5,160 nt of DNA. It comes from DASSWG01 sp035705295. Lineage in GTDB: Bacteria; Bacteroidota; Bacteroidia; Flavobacteriales; Flavobacteriaceae. This document shows positions 1-5,160 of the stretch, piece by piece; within the stretch, counting starts at the first letter, position 1, and each line of letters starts with the position of its first letter. The notes beneath the pieces are model-generated. The model ran no database searches, was not told the origin of the DNA, and saw nothing but the letters and a program-made list of their open reading frames with translations. The stretch is taken from assembly GCA_035705295.1 (NCBI GenBank), contig DASSWG010000019.1, positions 1 to 5,160 on the forward strand, read 5' to 3'. The position numbers and the translations under genes were made by a program.

Positions 1-146
1 GGAAGTTCAAGGGTTGCTTTGTCGCTGTCTATTTCGGCGATTGCCTGGTCTTTTTCCACATAATCGCCGTCTTCCACAAGCCATTGTGCGATTTCAACTT
101 CGGTAATCGATTCTCCCGGGGACGGGACTTTCATTTCTAAAGCCAT
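1..146 (-). CDS. sucB: 2-oxoglutarate dehydrogenase E2 (dihydrolipoyl succinyltransferase), N-terminal part
   Basis: This is the start of the E2 core subunit of the 2-oxoglutarate dehydrogenase complex. E2 carries the succinyl group on a lipoyl arm from E1 to CoA in the cytoplasm. Only 48 complete codons are visible; the rest lies beyond the left edge. The translation begins MALEMKVPSPGESITEVEIA and contains the lipoyl-domain attachment motif DSDKATLEL, with Lys43 as the expected lipoylated residue. PSPGESI near the N-terminus fits succinyl-transferring E2s better than pyruvate E2s, and the adjacent sucA supports that choice. The start at 146 gives the usual short lead-in before the first lipoyl strand; Met5 is a possible alternative. 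There is no Shine-Dalgarno sequence, only an A/T-rich leader. The gene follows sucA on the same strand after a 139-bp repeat-rich spacer, so the two are probably co-transcribed. The peripheral-subunit-binding and catalytic domains cannot be seen here. Confidence 0.93.
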   Translation of the reverse strand, partial: MALEMKVPSPGESITEVEIAQWLVEDGDYVEKDQAIAEIDSDKATLEL

Positions 147-160
147 AATTTTTTTTGTTA

Positions 161-198
161 TCACGGATTTCACAGATTGGACCGGATTCCGCGGATTA
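161..198. repeat. Short direct repeat, 9-10 nt units of CACGGATTT type
   Basis: Four imperfect copies of a roughly 9-nt unit lie head to tail: CACGGATTT (162-170), CACAGATTG (171-179), GACCGGATTC (180-189) and CGCGGATTA (190-198). All end in GATT plus one base. They sit in the sucA-sucB spacer, 15 bp ahead of the sucB start, so they are in the transcribed leader of sucB if the genes form one operon. I recall similar CACGGATT strings as dispersed intergenic repeats in Bacteroidota and other bacteria, but this has not been checked. No function can be read from the sequence. Confidence 0.65.
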
Positions 199-224
199 TT
201 GTTTTTTCAATATTTTCTATTTTT

Positions 225-242
225 CACAAAATGCACAAAAAT
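225..242. repeat. Two-copy 9-nt direct repeat (CACAAAATG type)
   Basis: CACAAAATG (225-233) is followed directly by CACAAAAAT (234-242), a 7 of 9 match, in an AT-rich part of the sucA-sucB spacer. Two short copies in AT-rich DNA are weak evidence on their own. It is listed because it sits between two clearer short-period repeats and continues the same pattern. Confidence 0.35.
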
Positions 243-253
243 TCATTTTTTTT

Positions 254-288
254 CTGAACACTGAACACTGCCAACTGAACACTAGTTA
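254..288. repeat. Heptameric tandem repeat (CTGAACA) running into the sucA stop codon
   Basis: Five consecutive 7-nt units are in register: CTGAACA (254-260), CTGAACA (261-267), CTGCCAA (268-274), CTGAACA (275-281) and the diverged CTAGTTA (282-288). The last unit contains the complement of the sucA TAA stop (286-288). On the sucA coding strand the unit reads TGTTCAG, and the array begins immediately behind the stop. Heptameric arrays are a known class of bacterial intergenic repeat, such as the STRR sequences of cyanobacteria. GTTGGCA/TGTTCAG-type heptamers are ones I recall from Bacteroidota, from memory only. Confidence 0.75.
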
Positions 289-3090
289 CTCTTCCATCAT
301 GGTTTTGTCGAACACGTTTTCAATTACGCGCTGGTGGCGTCTTTTGAAACGCGAAGGACTTCCGGCTGCGGGCGAACTGTGGAATCTCTGACTACAAATA
401 CGGAAGTTTTTGGTTTCCGAAAAATGCAGCAGCAAATGGCTGTACGCGCCCATGTTTTTCGGTTCTTCTTGTGCCCAAACAACTTCGTCTGCTTTGTTGT
501 ATTTTTTGATAATCTCTCGCATTTTTTCTTCCGGCAACGGGAACAATTGTTCAATGCGCACCAAAGCAACATCATCGCGTTTGTGTTCTTCTTTGTGTTC
601 CAACAAATCATAATAAAATTTACCGGAACAAAACACCAAGGTTTTTACTTTTGCTGCTTTCGCAACCGGGTCATCGATCAGGGTTTGGAAGCTTCCTTCG
701 GCAAATTCTTCTTTGGTCGATACCACTTTTGGGTGGCGCAACAAACTTTTTGGGGTAAAGATAATCAATGGTTTGCGATAGCCCAATTTCATTTGTCGGC
801 GTAAAATATGGAACATGTTTGCGGGAGTGGTGCAGTTTGCCACGAACATATTGTCGTTTCCACAAAGTTGTAGGTAGCGTTCCATCCGTCCCGAAGAATG
901 TTCCGCGCCTTGGCCTTCGTAGCCATGGGGCAAAAGCATCACCAGCCCGTTTTGCAAGTTCCATTTGTCTTCGGCGGCAGAAATGTATTGGTCGATCATA
1001 ATTTGGGCGCCGTTGCTGAAATCACCAAATTGCGCTTCCCAAATCGTCAAGGTGTTTGGCCTTGCCATTGCATAACCATAATCGAAACCGACCACGGCAT
1101 ATTCGGAAAGCAACGAGTTGTAGATCGCAAAATCCCCTTGTTTTTTCCCCAACTGGTCCAAAAAGATTACTTCATCTTCGCTGTCTTCCACTTTTAAAAT
1201 TGCGTGGCGGTGCGAAAAGGTGCCGCGTTCCACGTCTTGTCCGCTCATACGAACGCCAAACCCTTCTTTCAGTAGGGTTCCGTAGGCCAAATGTTCGGCC
1301 ATGGACCAATCGAGTTTATTGGTTTCGAAGAACATTTTTTTGCGCTCCTCGATCAATCTGGCGGTTTTTCGGAAGAATTTTTTGTCTTTGGGAAGTTCGG
1401 AAACCACTTTGGCCACTTGGGTCAACAATTTCATATCGACTGTGGTGTCCACTTCTTTCTGCATTTCGTCCGCCAGGGCAATTTCAAAACCTTCCCATTC
1501 ATCTTGCATAATGGGCGTGATCACGGTGGTTTCTTCTTGTTTGGAACTTTTTAAATTTTCTTCGAGCTCGTTCTTGTATTCTTCTTCCAGTTTTTCCAAA
1601 TAGGCTTTGTCGATCAGCCCTTGTTTTTCCAATTTTTCGGAATAGATTTCACGGACGTTGTTGTGTTTGGCAATGGCTTTGTACAATTTCGGTTGTGTGA
1701 AGCGTGGTTCGTCGCCTTCGTTGTGCCCGTATTTTCGATAGCCCAACAAATCAATAAAAACGTCGCGGCCAAATTTCATCCGGTAATCCAATGCGAACAA
1801 GGCGGCGTGTACAACTGCTTCCACGTCGTCAGCGTTCACGTGCAGCACGGGCGCGGAGGTGACTTTCGCAACGTCGGTGCAATACACGGAAGAGCGGCCT
1901 TCCAAATAATTGGTGGTGAACCCCACTTGGTTGTTCACGACAATATGGATGGTTCCGCCGGTGCGGGAACTTTCCAGCTCTGACATTTGAATGATTTCGT
2001 ACACAATTCCTTGTCCGGCAATGGCCGCATCGCCGTGAACGATGATCGGAAGTACTTTTGAAATATCCTTTTGGTAGTGTTTGTCTTGTTTTCCGCGGGT
2101 AATTCCTTCAACCACGGCGCCAACTGTTTCCAAGTGGGAAGGGTTCGGCGCAATGTTCAGGTTGATTTCTTTCCCGGAAGAGGTTTTTCGGATAGAGGTC
2201 CATCCCAAATGGTATTTCACGTCGCCGTCGAACACATCTTGCTCGTAATCTTTTCCTTCAAATTCGTTGAAAATGGCTTTTGCGCTTTTTCCAAAAATAT
2301 TGGTGAGTGTGTTCAGGCGGCCTCGGTGCGCCATTCCCATCACAAAATCCTTTACGCCCAAATCGGCCGCGTTTTCTATAATGGTGTCCAACGCGGGGAT
2401 CAAACTTTCGCCGCCTTCCAAAGAAAACCGTTTTTGCCCAACGAACTTGGTTTGCAAAAAAGCTTCGAAGGAAACCGCTTGGTTCAGTTTTTTCAGAATG
2501 TGTTTTTTCTTTTCTGCGTCAAAATCGGGTTGATTGTCATTGGTGTTCAGCCGGTTTTGAATCCATTCGATTTCTTCGGGTTTCGGAATGTACATATATT
2601 CGATACCGATGGAATCGCAATATATTTTTTGCAAATGGGAAATGATTTCCGAAAGTTTCATGGGCCCACGGCCGAGAATTTCGCCTGATTCAAAGGTGAG
2701 GTTCAAATCTTCTTCGGAAAGCCCGAAGTTTTCAATGGCCAAAGTAGGGGAGTAGGTCCGTCGCTCGCGCACCGGGTTGGTTTTGGTGAACAAATGCCCG
2801 CGCGAACGGTAGCCGTTGATCAATTCCACCACTTGAAACTCTTTGAGCAGCGATTTCGGAACCTGCCCGTCCGGCAGGCGGGTTTCTATGTCCATTCCGC
2901 TGGAAGGGTCGAGCACTTCGATTTGTCCGTCCGGAAGGTCTGCTTCACCGTTGGACAGTTTACCAAAATCAAAACCTTGGAAAAAGGCGCGCCAACTGGG
3001 TTCCACCGTGTCGGGGTGTTGCAAATATTGATCGTACAGTTGGGCGAAATAAGCGGTCGAAGCCGCGTTTAGGAATGAAAACCGATCCAT
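286..3090 (-). CDS. sucA: 2-oxoglutarate dehydrogenase E1 component (thiamine diphosphate-dependent)
   Basis: E1 decarboxylates 2-oxoglutarate and succinylates the lipoyl arm of E2 in the TCA cycle. The 934-aa length is usual for the family. Residues 1-43 are the short E2-binding N-terminus, with PSWRAFFQGF near its end. A variable linker (about 44-80) is followed by the conserved NGYRSRGHLFTKTNPV. Family motifs follow: MGMAHRGRLNTL (His255), YHLG (His294), the thiamine diphosphate and Mg site GDAAIAGQ (Asp354) with NNQVGFTT (Asn387), YRKYGHNEGDEPRFTQP (His456), SGQDVERGTFSHRHA (616-630), PHGYEGQGAEHSS (721-733), and a C-terminal SPAAGSPSRFKRRH. The Asp354-to-Asn387 spacing matches E. coli SucA. 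ATG at 3090 is chosen because it gives the family's conserved N-terminus; a TTG at 3105 would add only MYTPL. There is no Shine-Dalgarno sequence. sucB follows on the same strand, with no lpd nearby. Oddity: a palindromic repeat is read in frame at about residues 69-77. Confidence 0.98.
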   Translation of the reverse strand: MDRFSFLNAASTAYFAQLYDQYLQHPDTVEPSWRAFFQGFDFGKLSNGEADLPDGQIEVLDPSSGMDIETRLPDGQVPKSLLKEFQVVELINGYRSRGHLFTKTNPVRERRTYSPTLAIENFGLSEEDLNLTFESGEILGRGPMKLSEIISHLQKIYCDSIGIEYMYIPKPEEIEWIQNRLNTNDNQPDFDAEKKKHILKKLNQAVSFEAFLQTKFVGQKRFSLEGGESLIPALDTIIENAADLGVKDFVMGMAHRGRLNTLTNIFGKSAKAIFNEFEGKDYEQDVFDGDVKYHLGWTSIRKTSSGKEINLNIAPNPSHLETVGAVVEGITRGKQDKHYQKDISKVLPIIVHGDAAIAGQGIVYEIIQMSELESSRTGGTIHIVVNNQVGFTTNYLEGRSSVYCTDVAKVTSAPVLHVNADDVEAVVHAALFALDYRMKFGRDVFIDLLGYRKYGHNEGDEPRFTQPKLYKAIAKHNNVREIYSEKLEKQGLIDKAYLEKLEEEYKNELEENLKSSKQEETTVITPIMQDEWEGFEIALADEMQKEVDTTVDMKLLTQVAKVVSELPKDKKFFRKTARLIEERKKMFFETNKLDWSMAEHLAYGTLLKEGFGVRMSGQDVERGTFSHRHAILKVEDSEDEVIFLDQLGKKQGDFAIYNSLLSEYAVVGFDYGYAMARPNTLTIWEAQFGDFSNGAQIMIDQYISAAEDKWNLQNGLVMLLPHGYEGQGAEHSSGRMERYLQLCGNDNMFVANCTTPANMFHILRRQMKLGYRKPLIIFTPKSLLRHPKVVSTKEEFAEGSFQTLIDDPVAKAAKVKTLVFCSGKFYYDLLEHKEEHKRDDVALVRIEQLFPLPEEKMREIIKKYNKADEVVWAQEEPKNMGAYSHLLLHFSETKNFRICSQRFHSSPAAGSPSRFKRRHQRVIENVFDKTMMEE
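2860..2884. repeat. REP-like palindromic element embedded in frame in sucA
   Basis: A GC-rich 25-bp element sits inside an AT-richer gene. Its core is a perfect 6-bp inverted repeat, CCTGCC (2862-2867) and GGCAGG (2873-2878), around CGTCC, with AACC and GGTT at the outer ends. In the sucA frame it encodes TRLPDGQV (about residues 70-77) within the variable linker between the E2-binding N-terminus and the catalytic core. Read on the plus strand, another frame gives LPVRQAG, a peptide I recall recurring in Bacteroidota protein predictions because a dispersed CCTGCC/GGCAGG palindrome is common in those genomes. That recollection is unverified. The hairpin itself is directly visible. Confidence 0.6.
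2921..2940. repeat. Diverged second copy of the sucA-internal element
   Basis: This 20-bp segment matches 2861-2880 at 14 of 20 positions, including the shared core CCGTCCGG. It lies exactly 60 bp (20 codons) away, in the same reading frame. It encodes the same pentapeptide, LPDGQ, at residues 52-56; the other copy is at 72-76. The CCTGCC/GGCAGG stem is not preserved. It could be a decayed copy, a local duplication, or chance similarity driven by the shared peptide. Confidence 0.35.
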
Positions 3091-3122
3091 AAGTGGAGTG
3101 TACAAGTGTTTTTTAAACAGTA

Positions 3123-3130
3123 CAAAAATA
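3123..3130 (-). promoter_or_regulatory. Candidate -7 promoter element for sucA
   Basis: Read on the minus strand this is TATTTTTG, a perfect match to the Bacteroidota primary-sigma -7 consensus TAnnTTTG. It lies 32 bp upstream of the sucA ATG, implying a short leader of roughly 25 nt. No good -33 TTTG is seen at the expected distance, and the region is T-rich, so chance matches are likely. If real, sucA-sucB can be transcribed independently of the prenyl synthase gene upstream. Confidence 0.35.
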
Positions 3131-3238
3131 CAACATTAATCAAGAATAGCATTTGGGGCACTGTATAAAAATTTATTTTATGGGAAATTTAACACGTATT
3201 TTTTGCACTTAAAAGAGTACTTGATGAAACAACAAAAC

Positions 3239-4213
3239 CTAAACCCTTCGCTTCATTAAATTTTCGCCGAATTCTTTCAAAATTTTTGAATGGCCCGCGT
3301 CCATTTCAATTTTGTCCAATTCATTAAAAGCGAGTTCCGTATATTTTTTTATTTCCTTTTGTGTGGCTTCTGCGGCACCGGAATGTTCGAAAATATGTTT
3401 GATGGTGGTTATTTTCTCTGAAGGGTCATTGGGTTCTAGGGCATATAAATGCTCCAATTGCCGTGCTTCTTTTTTGGAAGATTGCGAAATTGCCGACAAG
3501 TACAAAAAGGTTTTTTTGTTTTCAATGATGTCGCCGCCGGTTTGTTTGCCAAAAGTTTTTGGATCGCCAAAAACATCCAAATAATCATCTTGCAACTGAA
3601 AGGCGATGCCGAGCAAGCGGCCAAATTCATATATGCTTTTGGTGTTTTTTTCAGAAGCATTTGCAATGATCGCTCCCATTTTTAGGGCCGCGCCGACCAA
3701 AACCGCGGTTTTGAAATTGATCATATTTAGGTATTCTTCAATGGTCACATGTTCACAGGTTTCAAAATCCACATCGTATTGTTGCCCCTCGCAAACCTGC
3801 ATGGCGGTTTTTGTGAACAGTTGCGCGAGTTTTTTAAAAGTTTCGCCTTCGTAATTTTCAAAAAGTTGGTAGGCATTGATCAACATGGCGTCGCCGGAAA
3901 GTATGGCCGTGTTCACATCCCATTTTTCATGAACGGTTGCTTTGTTCCTTCGCAAGGGCGCATCGTCCATAATGTCGTCATGGATCAATGAAAAATTGTG
4001 AAAAATTTCGATGGCCAAAGCCGCGTCCAGGGCTTTTTTGTGGGGGGTGCCGAACATTTCCGCTGCCATCATCACCAAAACCGGGCGCAAGCGTTTTCCG
4101 CCCAAATTCAGCATATAAAGCATGGGCTCGTACAAGGTTTCCGGTTCTTTCAACCGGATTTTTTCGGTCAAATATTCCAAAAAAATCGCTTTGTATGCGG
4201 CAACATCCTTCAT
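3239..4213 (-). CDS. trans-polyprenyl diphosphate synthase, geranylgeranyl diphosphate synthase-like
   Basis: This soluble all-alpha enzyme condenses allylic diphosphates with isopentenyl diphosphate, probably supplying C15-C20 chains for quinones, carotenoids or other isoprenoids. The 324-aa length is normal. Visible motifs are the isopentenyl diphosphate site GGKRLRP (38-44), the first Asp-rich motif IHDDIMDD (DDxxD at 79-83) followed by PLRRNKATVH, GDAML (107-111), NFKTA (166-170), the second Asp-rich motif QLQDDYLDVFGD (DDxxD at 209-213), and GKQTGGDI with NKKT (232-235). The first motif has DDxxD without the two-residue insertion of typical bacterial farnesyl diphosphate synthases, and Phe74 lies five residues before it. 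This favours a geranylgeranyl product, but chain length from motifs is uncertain, so no symbol is given. ATG at 4213 is the earliest possible start: an in-frame TAG lies 18 nt upstream. The leader lacks a Shine-Dalgarno sequence. sucA follows after 148 bp; the upstream neighbour is the divergent sigma factor gene. Confidence 0.95.
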   Translation of the reverse strand: MKDVAAYKAIFLEYLTEKIRLKEPETLYEPMLYMLNLGGKRLRPVLVMMAAEMFGTPHKKALDAALAIEIFHNFSLIHDDIMDDAPLRRNKATVHEKWDVNTAILSGDAMLINAYQLFENYEGETFKKLAQLFTKTAMQVCEGQQYDVDFETCEHVTIEEYLNMINFKTAVLVGAALKMGAIIANASEKNTKSIYEFGRLLGIAFQLQDDYLDVFGDPKTFGKQTGGDIIENKKTFLYLSAISQSSKKEARQLEHLYALEPNDPSEKITTIKHIFEHSGAAEATQKEIKKYTELAFNELDKIEMDAGHSKILKEFGENLMKRRV

Positions 4214-4381
4214 CGAAAAATTTTTGCGCTAAAATAACAATATTCTCAAGGATTGCGACAGTTGCCATAAAGTCTTTTTTGCTTCCGTAATTTTTCTTGC
4301 CAGAACAGGTTTCCCTACATTTCCTAAAAAGAAACAAAAACAAATAAAGTAATTTGCGTTTTCAATCGTCTTCCTGTTTAG
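4214..4381. promoter_or_regulatory. Divergent intergenic region between prenyl synthase and sigma factor genes
   Basis: This 168-bp gap must hold the start signals for the minus-strand prenyl synthase gene and the plus-strand sigma gene. It is AT-rich, with an A-rich run at about 4326-4349 ahead of the sigma gene. Only imperfect -7-like strings are seen: TATTTTAG on the minus strand about 20 nt before the synthase start, and TAATTTG at 4350-4356 on the plus strand with one spacer base too few. No convincing operator-type inverted repeat is visible. The call rests on gene arrangement, not on a recognised motif. Confidence 0.45.
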
Positions 4382-4951
4382 ATGGAAGAAGTCACCCAAA
4401 TATCCATGGCCGACCAGTCCAAGTTTGTTCAAATTGTCAAAGCTTACGGAAGCCGCCTTTTTGGTTTTATTCGCGGCAAAGTAGGTTCGAACGAGGACGC
4501 GGAAGATATTTTGCAGGAAGTTTGGTTTCAGCTGAGCCGTTTTGTGGATGTGGACGAAATCGAACAAGTAAGTGGTTGGCTTTTTAAAGTGGCCCGGAAC
4601 AAGATCATTGACAAACACCGAAAAATGAGTCCGGATGCATTGGAAGATTATGATTATGAAAATGAAGAAGGAAGTTCTTTGGTCAGAAAAATTCTGTTGA
4701 CCGATCCGAGCGACCCGGAAATGGAATATTTAAAGGAAATTTTTTGGCAGGAATTGTTCGCCGCTTTGGAAGAGTTACCGGAAAATCAGCAACGGGTTTT
4801 TGTCTTGAACGAGCTCGAAGATTTTACCCTGCAACAAATAGCCGAAAAAGAGAATGAAAAATTAAAAACCATCATTTCCCGAAAAGGCTATGCCGTGAAA
4901 CATTTGCGCAAAAGATTGGCGGGTTTGTATGATGAGTTTTTTGAGTATTAA
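4382..4951 (+). CDS. ECF-family RNA polymerase sigma factor
   Basis: This 189-aa protein has the two-domain layout of extracytoplasmic-function sigma factors, which direct RNA polymerase to a dedicated set of promoters. Region 2 spans about residues 13-81. It contains the core-binding motif NEDAEDILQEVWFQ (38-51) and the -10-recognition segment GWLFKVARNKIIDKHRK (65-81). An acidic linker (about 82-118, with YDYENEEG) has no region 3. Region 4 spans about 122-180: ALEELPENQQRVFVLNELED, then the helix-turn-helix QQIAEKENEKLKTIISRK leading into GYAVKHLRKRL. The helix-turn-helix differs from the common 'EIAxxLGxSxGTVKSR' form and resembles an LISRKxYAVxHLR variant I recall from Bacteroidota. A TAG directly precedes the ATG in frame, so 4382 is the earliest start; Met9 is an alternative. 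No Shine-Dalgarno sequence and no adjacent anti-sigma gene can be seen. The target regulon is unknown. Confidence 0.93.
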   Translation: MEEVTQISMADQSKFVQIVKAYGSRLFGFIRGKVGSNEDAEDILQEVWFQLSRFVDVDEIEQVSGWLFKVARNKIIDKHRKMSPDALEDYDYENEEGSSLVRKILLTDPSDPEMEYLKEIFWQELFAALEELPENQQRVFVLNELEDFTLQQIAEKENEKLKTIISRKGYAVKHLRKRLAGLYDEFFEY

Positions 4952-5000
4952 AAATAAAGACGCTCTACGTTGAATATAGTGGATAATCCTCGTAATGAGT

Positions 5001-5041
5001 TTCACGCAAAGAGCGCAAAGGTTTCGCAGCGGTCCGCAGCG
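5001..5041. repeat. CGCAAAG/CGCAGCG short direct repeats
   Basis: Two pairs of short direct repeats lie in the spacer behind the sigma gene: CGCAAAG at 5005-5011 and 5014-5020, then CGCAGCG at 5025-5031 and 5035-5041. The units are spaced 9-11 nt apart and the block opens with TTCACGCAAAG. It is clearly richer in GC than the flanks. I recall TTCACGCAAAG...GCGCAAAG strings as a widespread intergenic repeat in several bacterial phyla, from memory only. No ORF or promoter function is evident. Confidence 0.6.
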
Positions 5042-5050
5042 TGGTATTTT

Positions 5051-5068
5051 GTCCCGAGAACTCGGGGC
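5051..5068. repeat. GC-rich palindrome, possible dispersed repeat or hairpin
   Basis: CCCGAGAACTCGGG (5053-5066) is an inverted repeat with 6-bp arms around AA. It extends to 8 bp as RNA if a U-G and a G-C pair at the ends are counted. A two-base loop is too tight, so an RNA hairpin would open the innermost pair or pairs. It is not followed directly by a T-tract; the nearest T run is about 20 nt further on, so a classical intrinsic terminator is not supported. TCCCGA...TCGGGA palindromes are, as I recall, common intergenic repeats in Bacteroidota. Confidence 0.55.
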
Positions 5069-5152
5069 CGCGAGAAATTAAATATCATTTTTTACCCAAT
5101 AGAAACAAAAAGAGAACCAATTAAAGAACATAAAAGCTAAAAATAATTAGAT

Positions 5153-5160
5153 ATGAAAAA
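5153..5160 (+). CDS. Possible start of a downstream gene (cut by window edge)
   Basis: The window ends with ATGAAAAA, which would begin a protein with Met-Lys. It is preceded by an A/T-rich leader (AAAAATAATTAGAT) like those of the other genes here. An ATG followed by Lys codons is a common opening for secreted or membrane proteins. The gene would lie 201 bp behind the sigma factor on the same strand and might be its partner. Only two full codons are visible, so neither product nor reality of the gene can be judged. Confidence 0.3.

Noticed and set aside
334..804. 156-codon plus-strand open frame opposite the 3' part of sucA
   Set aside because: It is a shadow of the conserved E1 C-terminal domain. 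The low-complexity Phe-rich translation reflects Lys/Glu codons on the other strand.
2071..2688. 205-codon plus-strand open frame opposite sucA
   Set aside because: It lies wholly antisense to conserved E1 sequence, its translation is Phe- and Val-rich as expected from reading the complement of a real gene, and it shows no domain.
3091..3105. TTG start adding MYTPL to SucA
   Set aside because: The ATG at 3090 gives the family's conserved MDRFSFLNAA start. The extra residues have no support.
3205..3220. Small hairpin (GCACT, 6-nt loop, AGTAC) behind the prenyl synthase gene
   Set aside because: It has only five pairs including a G-T mismatch, and on the minus strand it is followed by A rather than T residues, so it is not a credible terminator.
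3276..3290. Inverted repeat TTCAAAA/TTTTGAA
   Set aside because: It lies inside the prenyl synthase coding sequence (KILKEF region) and is explained by AT-rich codons.
4350..4356. TAATTTG as a -7 element for the sigma gene
   Set aside because: It has one base too few between TA and TTTG and no -33 element upstream. It is mentioned only within the divergent-region entry.
4229..4618. 129-codon minus-strand open frame across the divergent region and the sigma gene start
   Set aside because: It covers conserved sigma region 2 in antisense and shows no recognisable domain.
1..5160. Mobile element, CRISPR array, tRNA/rRNA, toxin-antitoxin or defence genes
   Set aside because: No transposase, integrase, regularly spaced repeat-spacer units, tRNA-like fold or defence domain is seen on either strand. 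All long stretches are explained by core genes.

Overview
The window looks like chromosomal core DNA from a member of the Bacteroidota, most likely a Flavobacteriia-like organism. This rests on the N-terminus of the 2-oxoglutarate dehydrogenase E1 (MDRFSFLNAA, then EPSWRAFFQGFDFG), which I recall as typical of that group. It also rests on AT-rich leaders with no Shine-Dalgarno sequence before any of the four clear genes, a perfect match to the Bacteroidota -7 element TAnnTTTG ahead of the E1 gene, and several families of short intergenic repeats of kinds I recall from Bacteroidota genomes. Genus and species cannot be read from the window.

Layout from left to right. 1-146 (minus): the first 48 codons of sucB/odhB, the lipoylated E2 of the 2-oxoglutarate dehydrogenase complex, cut by the window edge. 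147-285: a spacer built largely of short-period direct repeats. 286-3090 (minus): a complete sucA/odhA (E1, 934 aa) with a palindromic, REP-like element read in frame in its N-terminal linker. 3091-3238: a spacer with a candidate sucA promoter. 3239-4213 (minus): a complete trans-polyprenyl diphosphate synthase (324 aa) whose first Asp-rich motif suggests a C20 product. 4214-4381: the divergent promoter region. 4382-4951 (plus): an ECF-type RNA polymerase sigma factor (189 aa). 4952-5152: a spacer with a CGCAAAG-type direct repeat and a strong GC-rich palindrome. 5153-5160: probably the first codons of another plus-strand gene.

How the genes work together. sucA and sucB lie in the same direction and encode two of the three subunits of the TCA-cycle complex that converts 2-oxoglutarate to succinyl-CoA; the E3 gene (lpd) is not in view. 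The prenyl synthase lies upstream on the same strand and supplies isoprenoid chains (for quinones or carotenoids). It may share some read-through with sucA, but sucA has its own promoter candidate. The sigma factor is transcribed away from these genes and is probably regulated separately. No anti-sigma factor is visible, though the gene starting at 5153 could be a partner.

I found no mobile element, CRISPR array, RNA gene or clearly new system. The main points of interest are the repeats, above all the palindromic element absorbed into the sucA reading frame.
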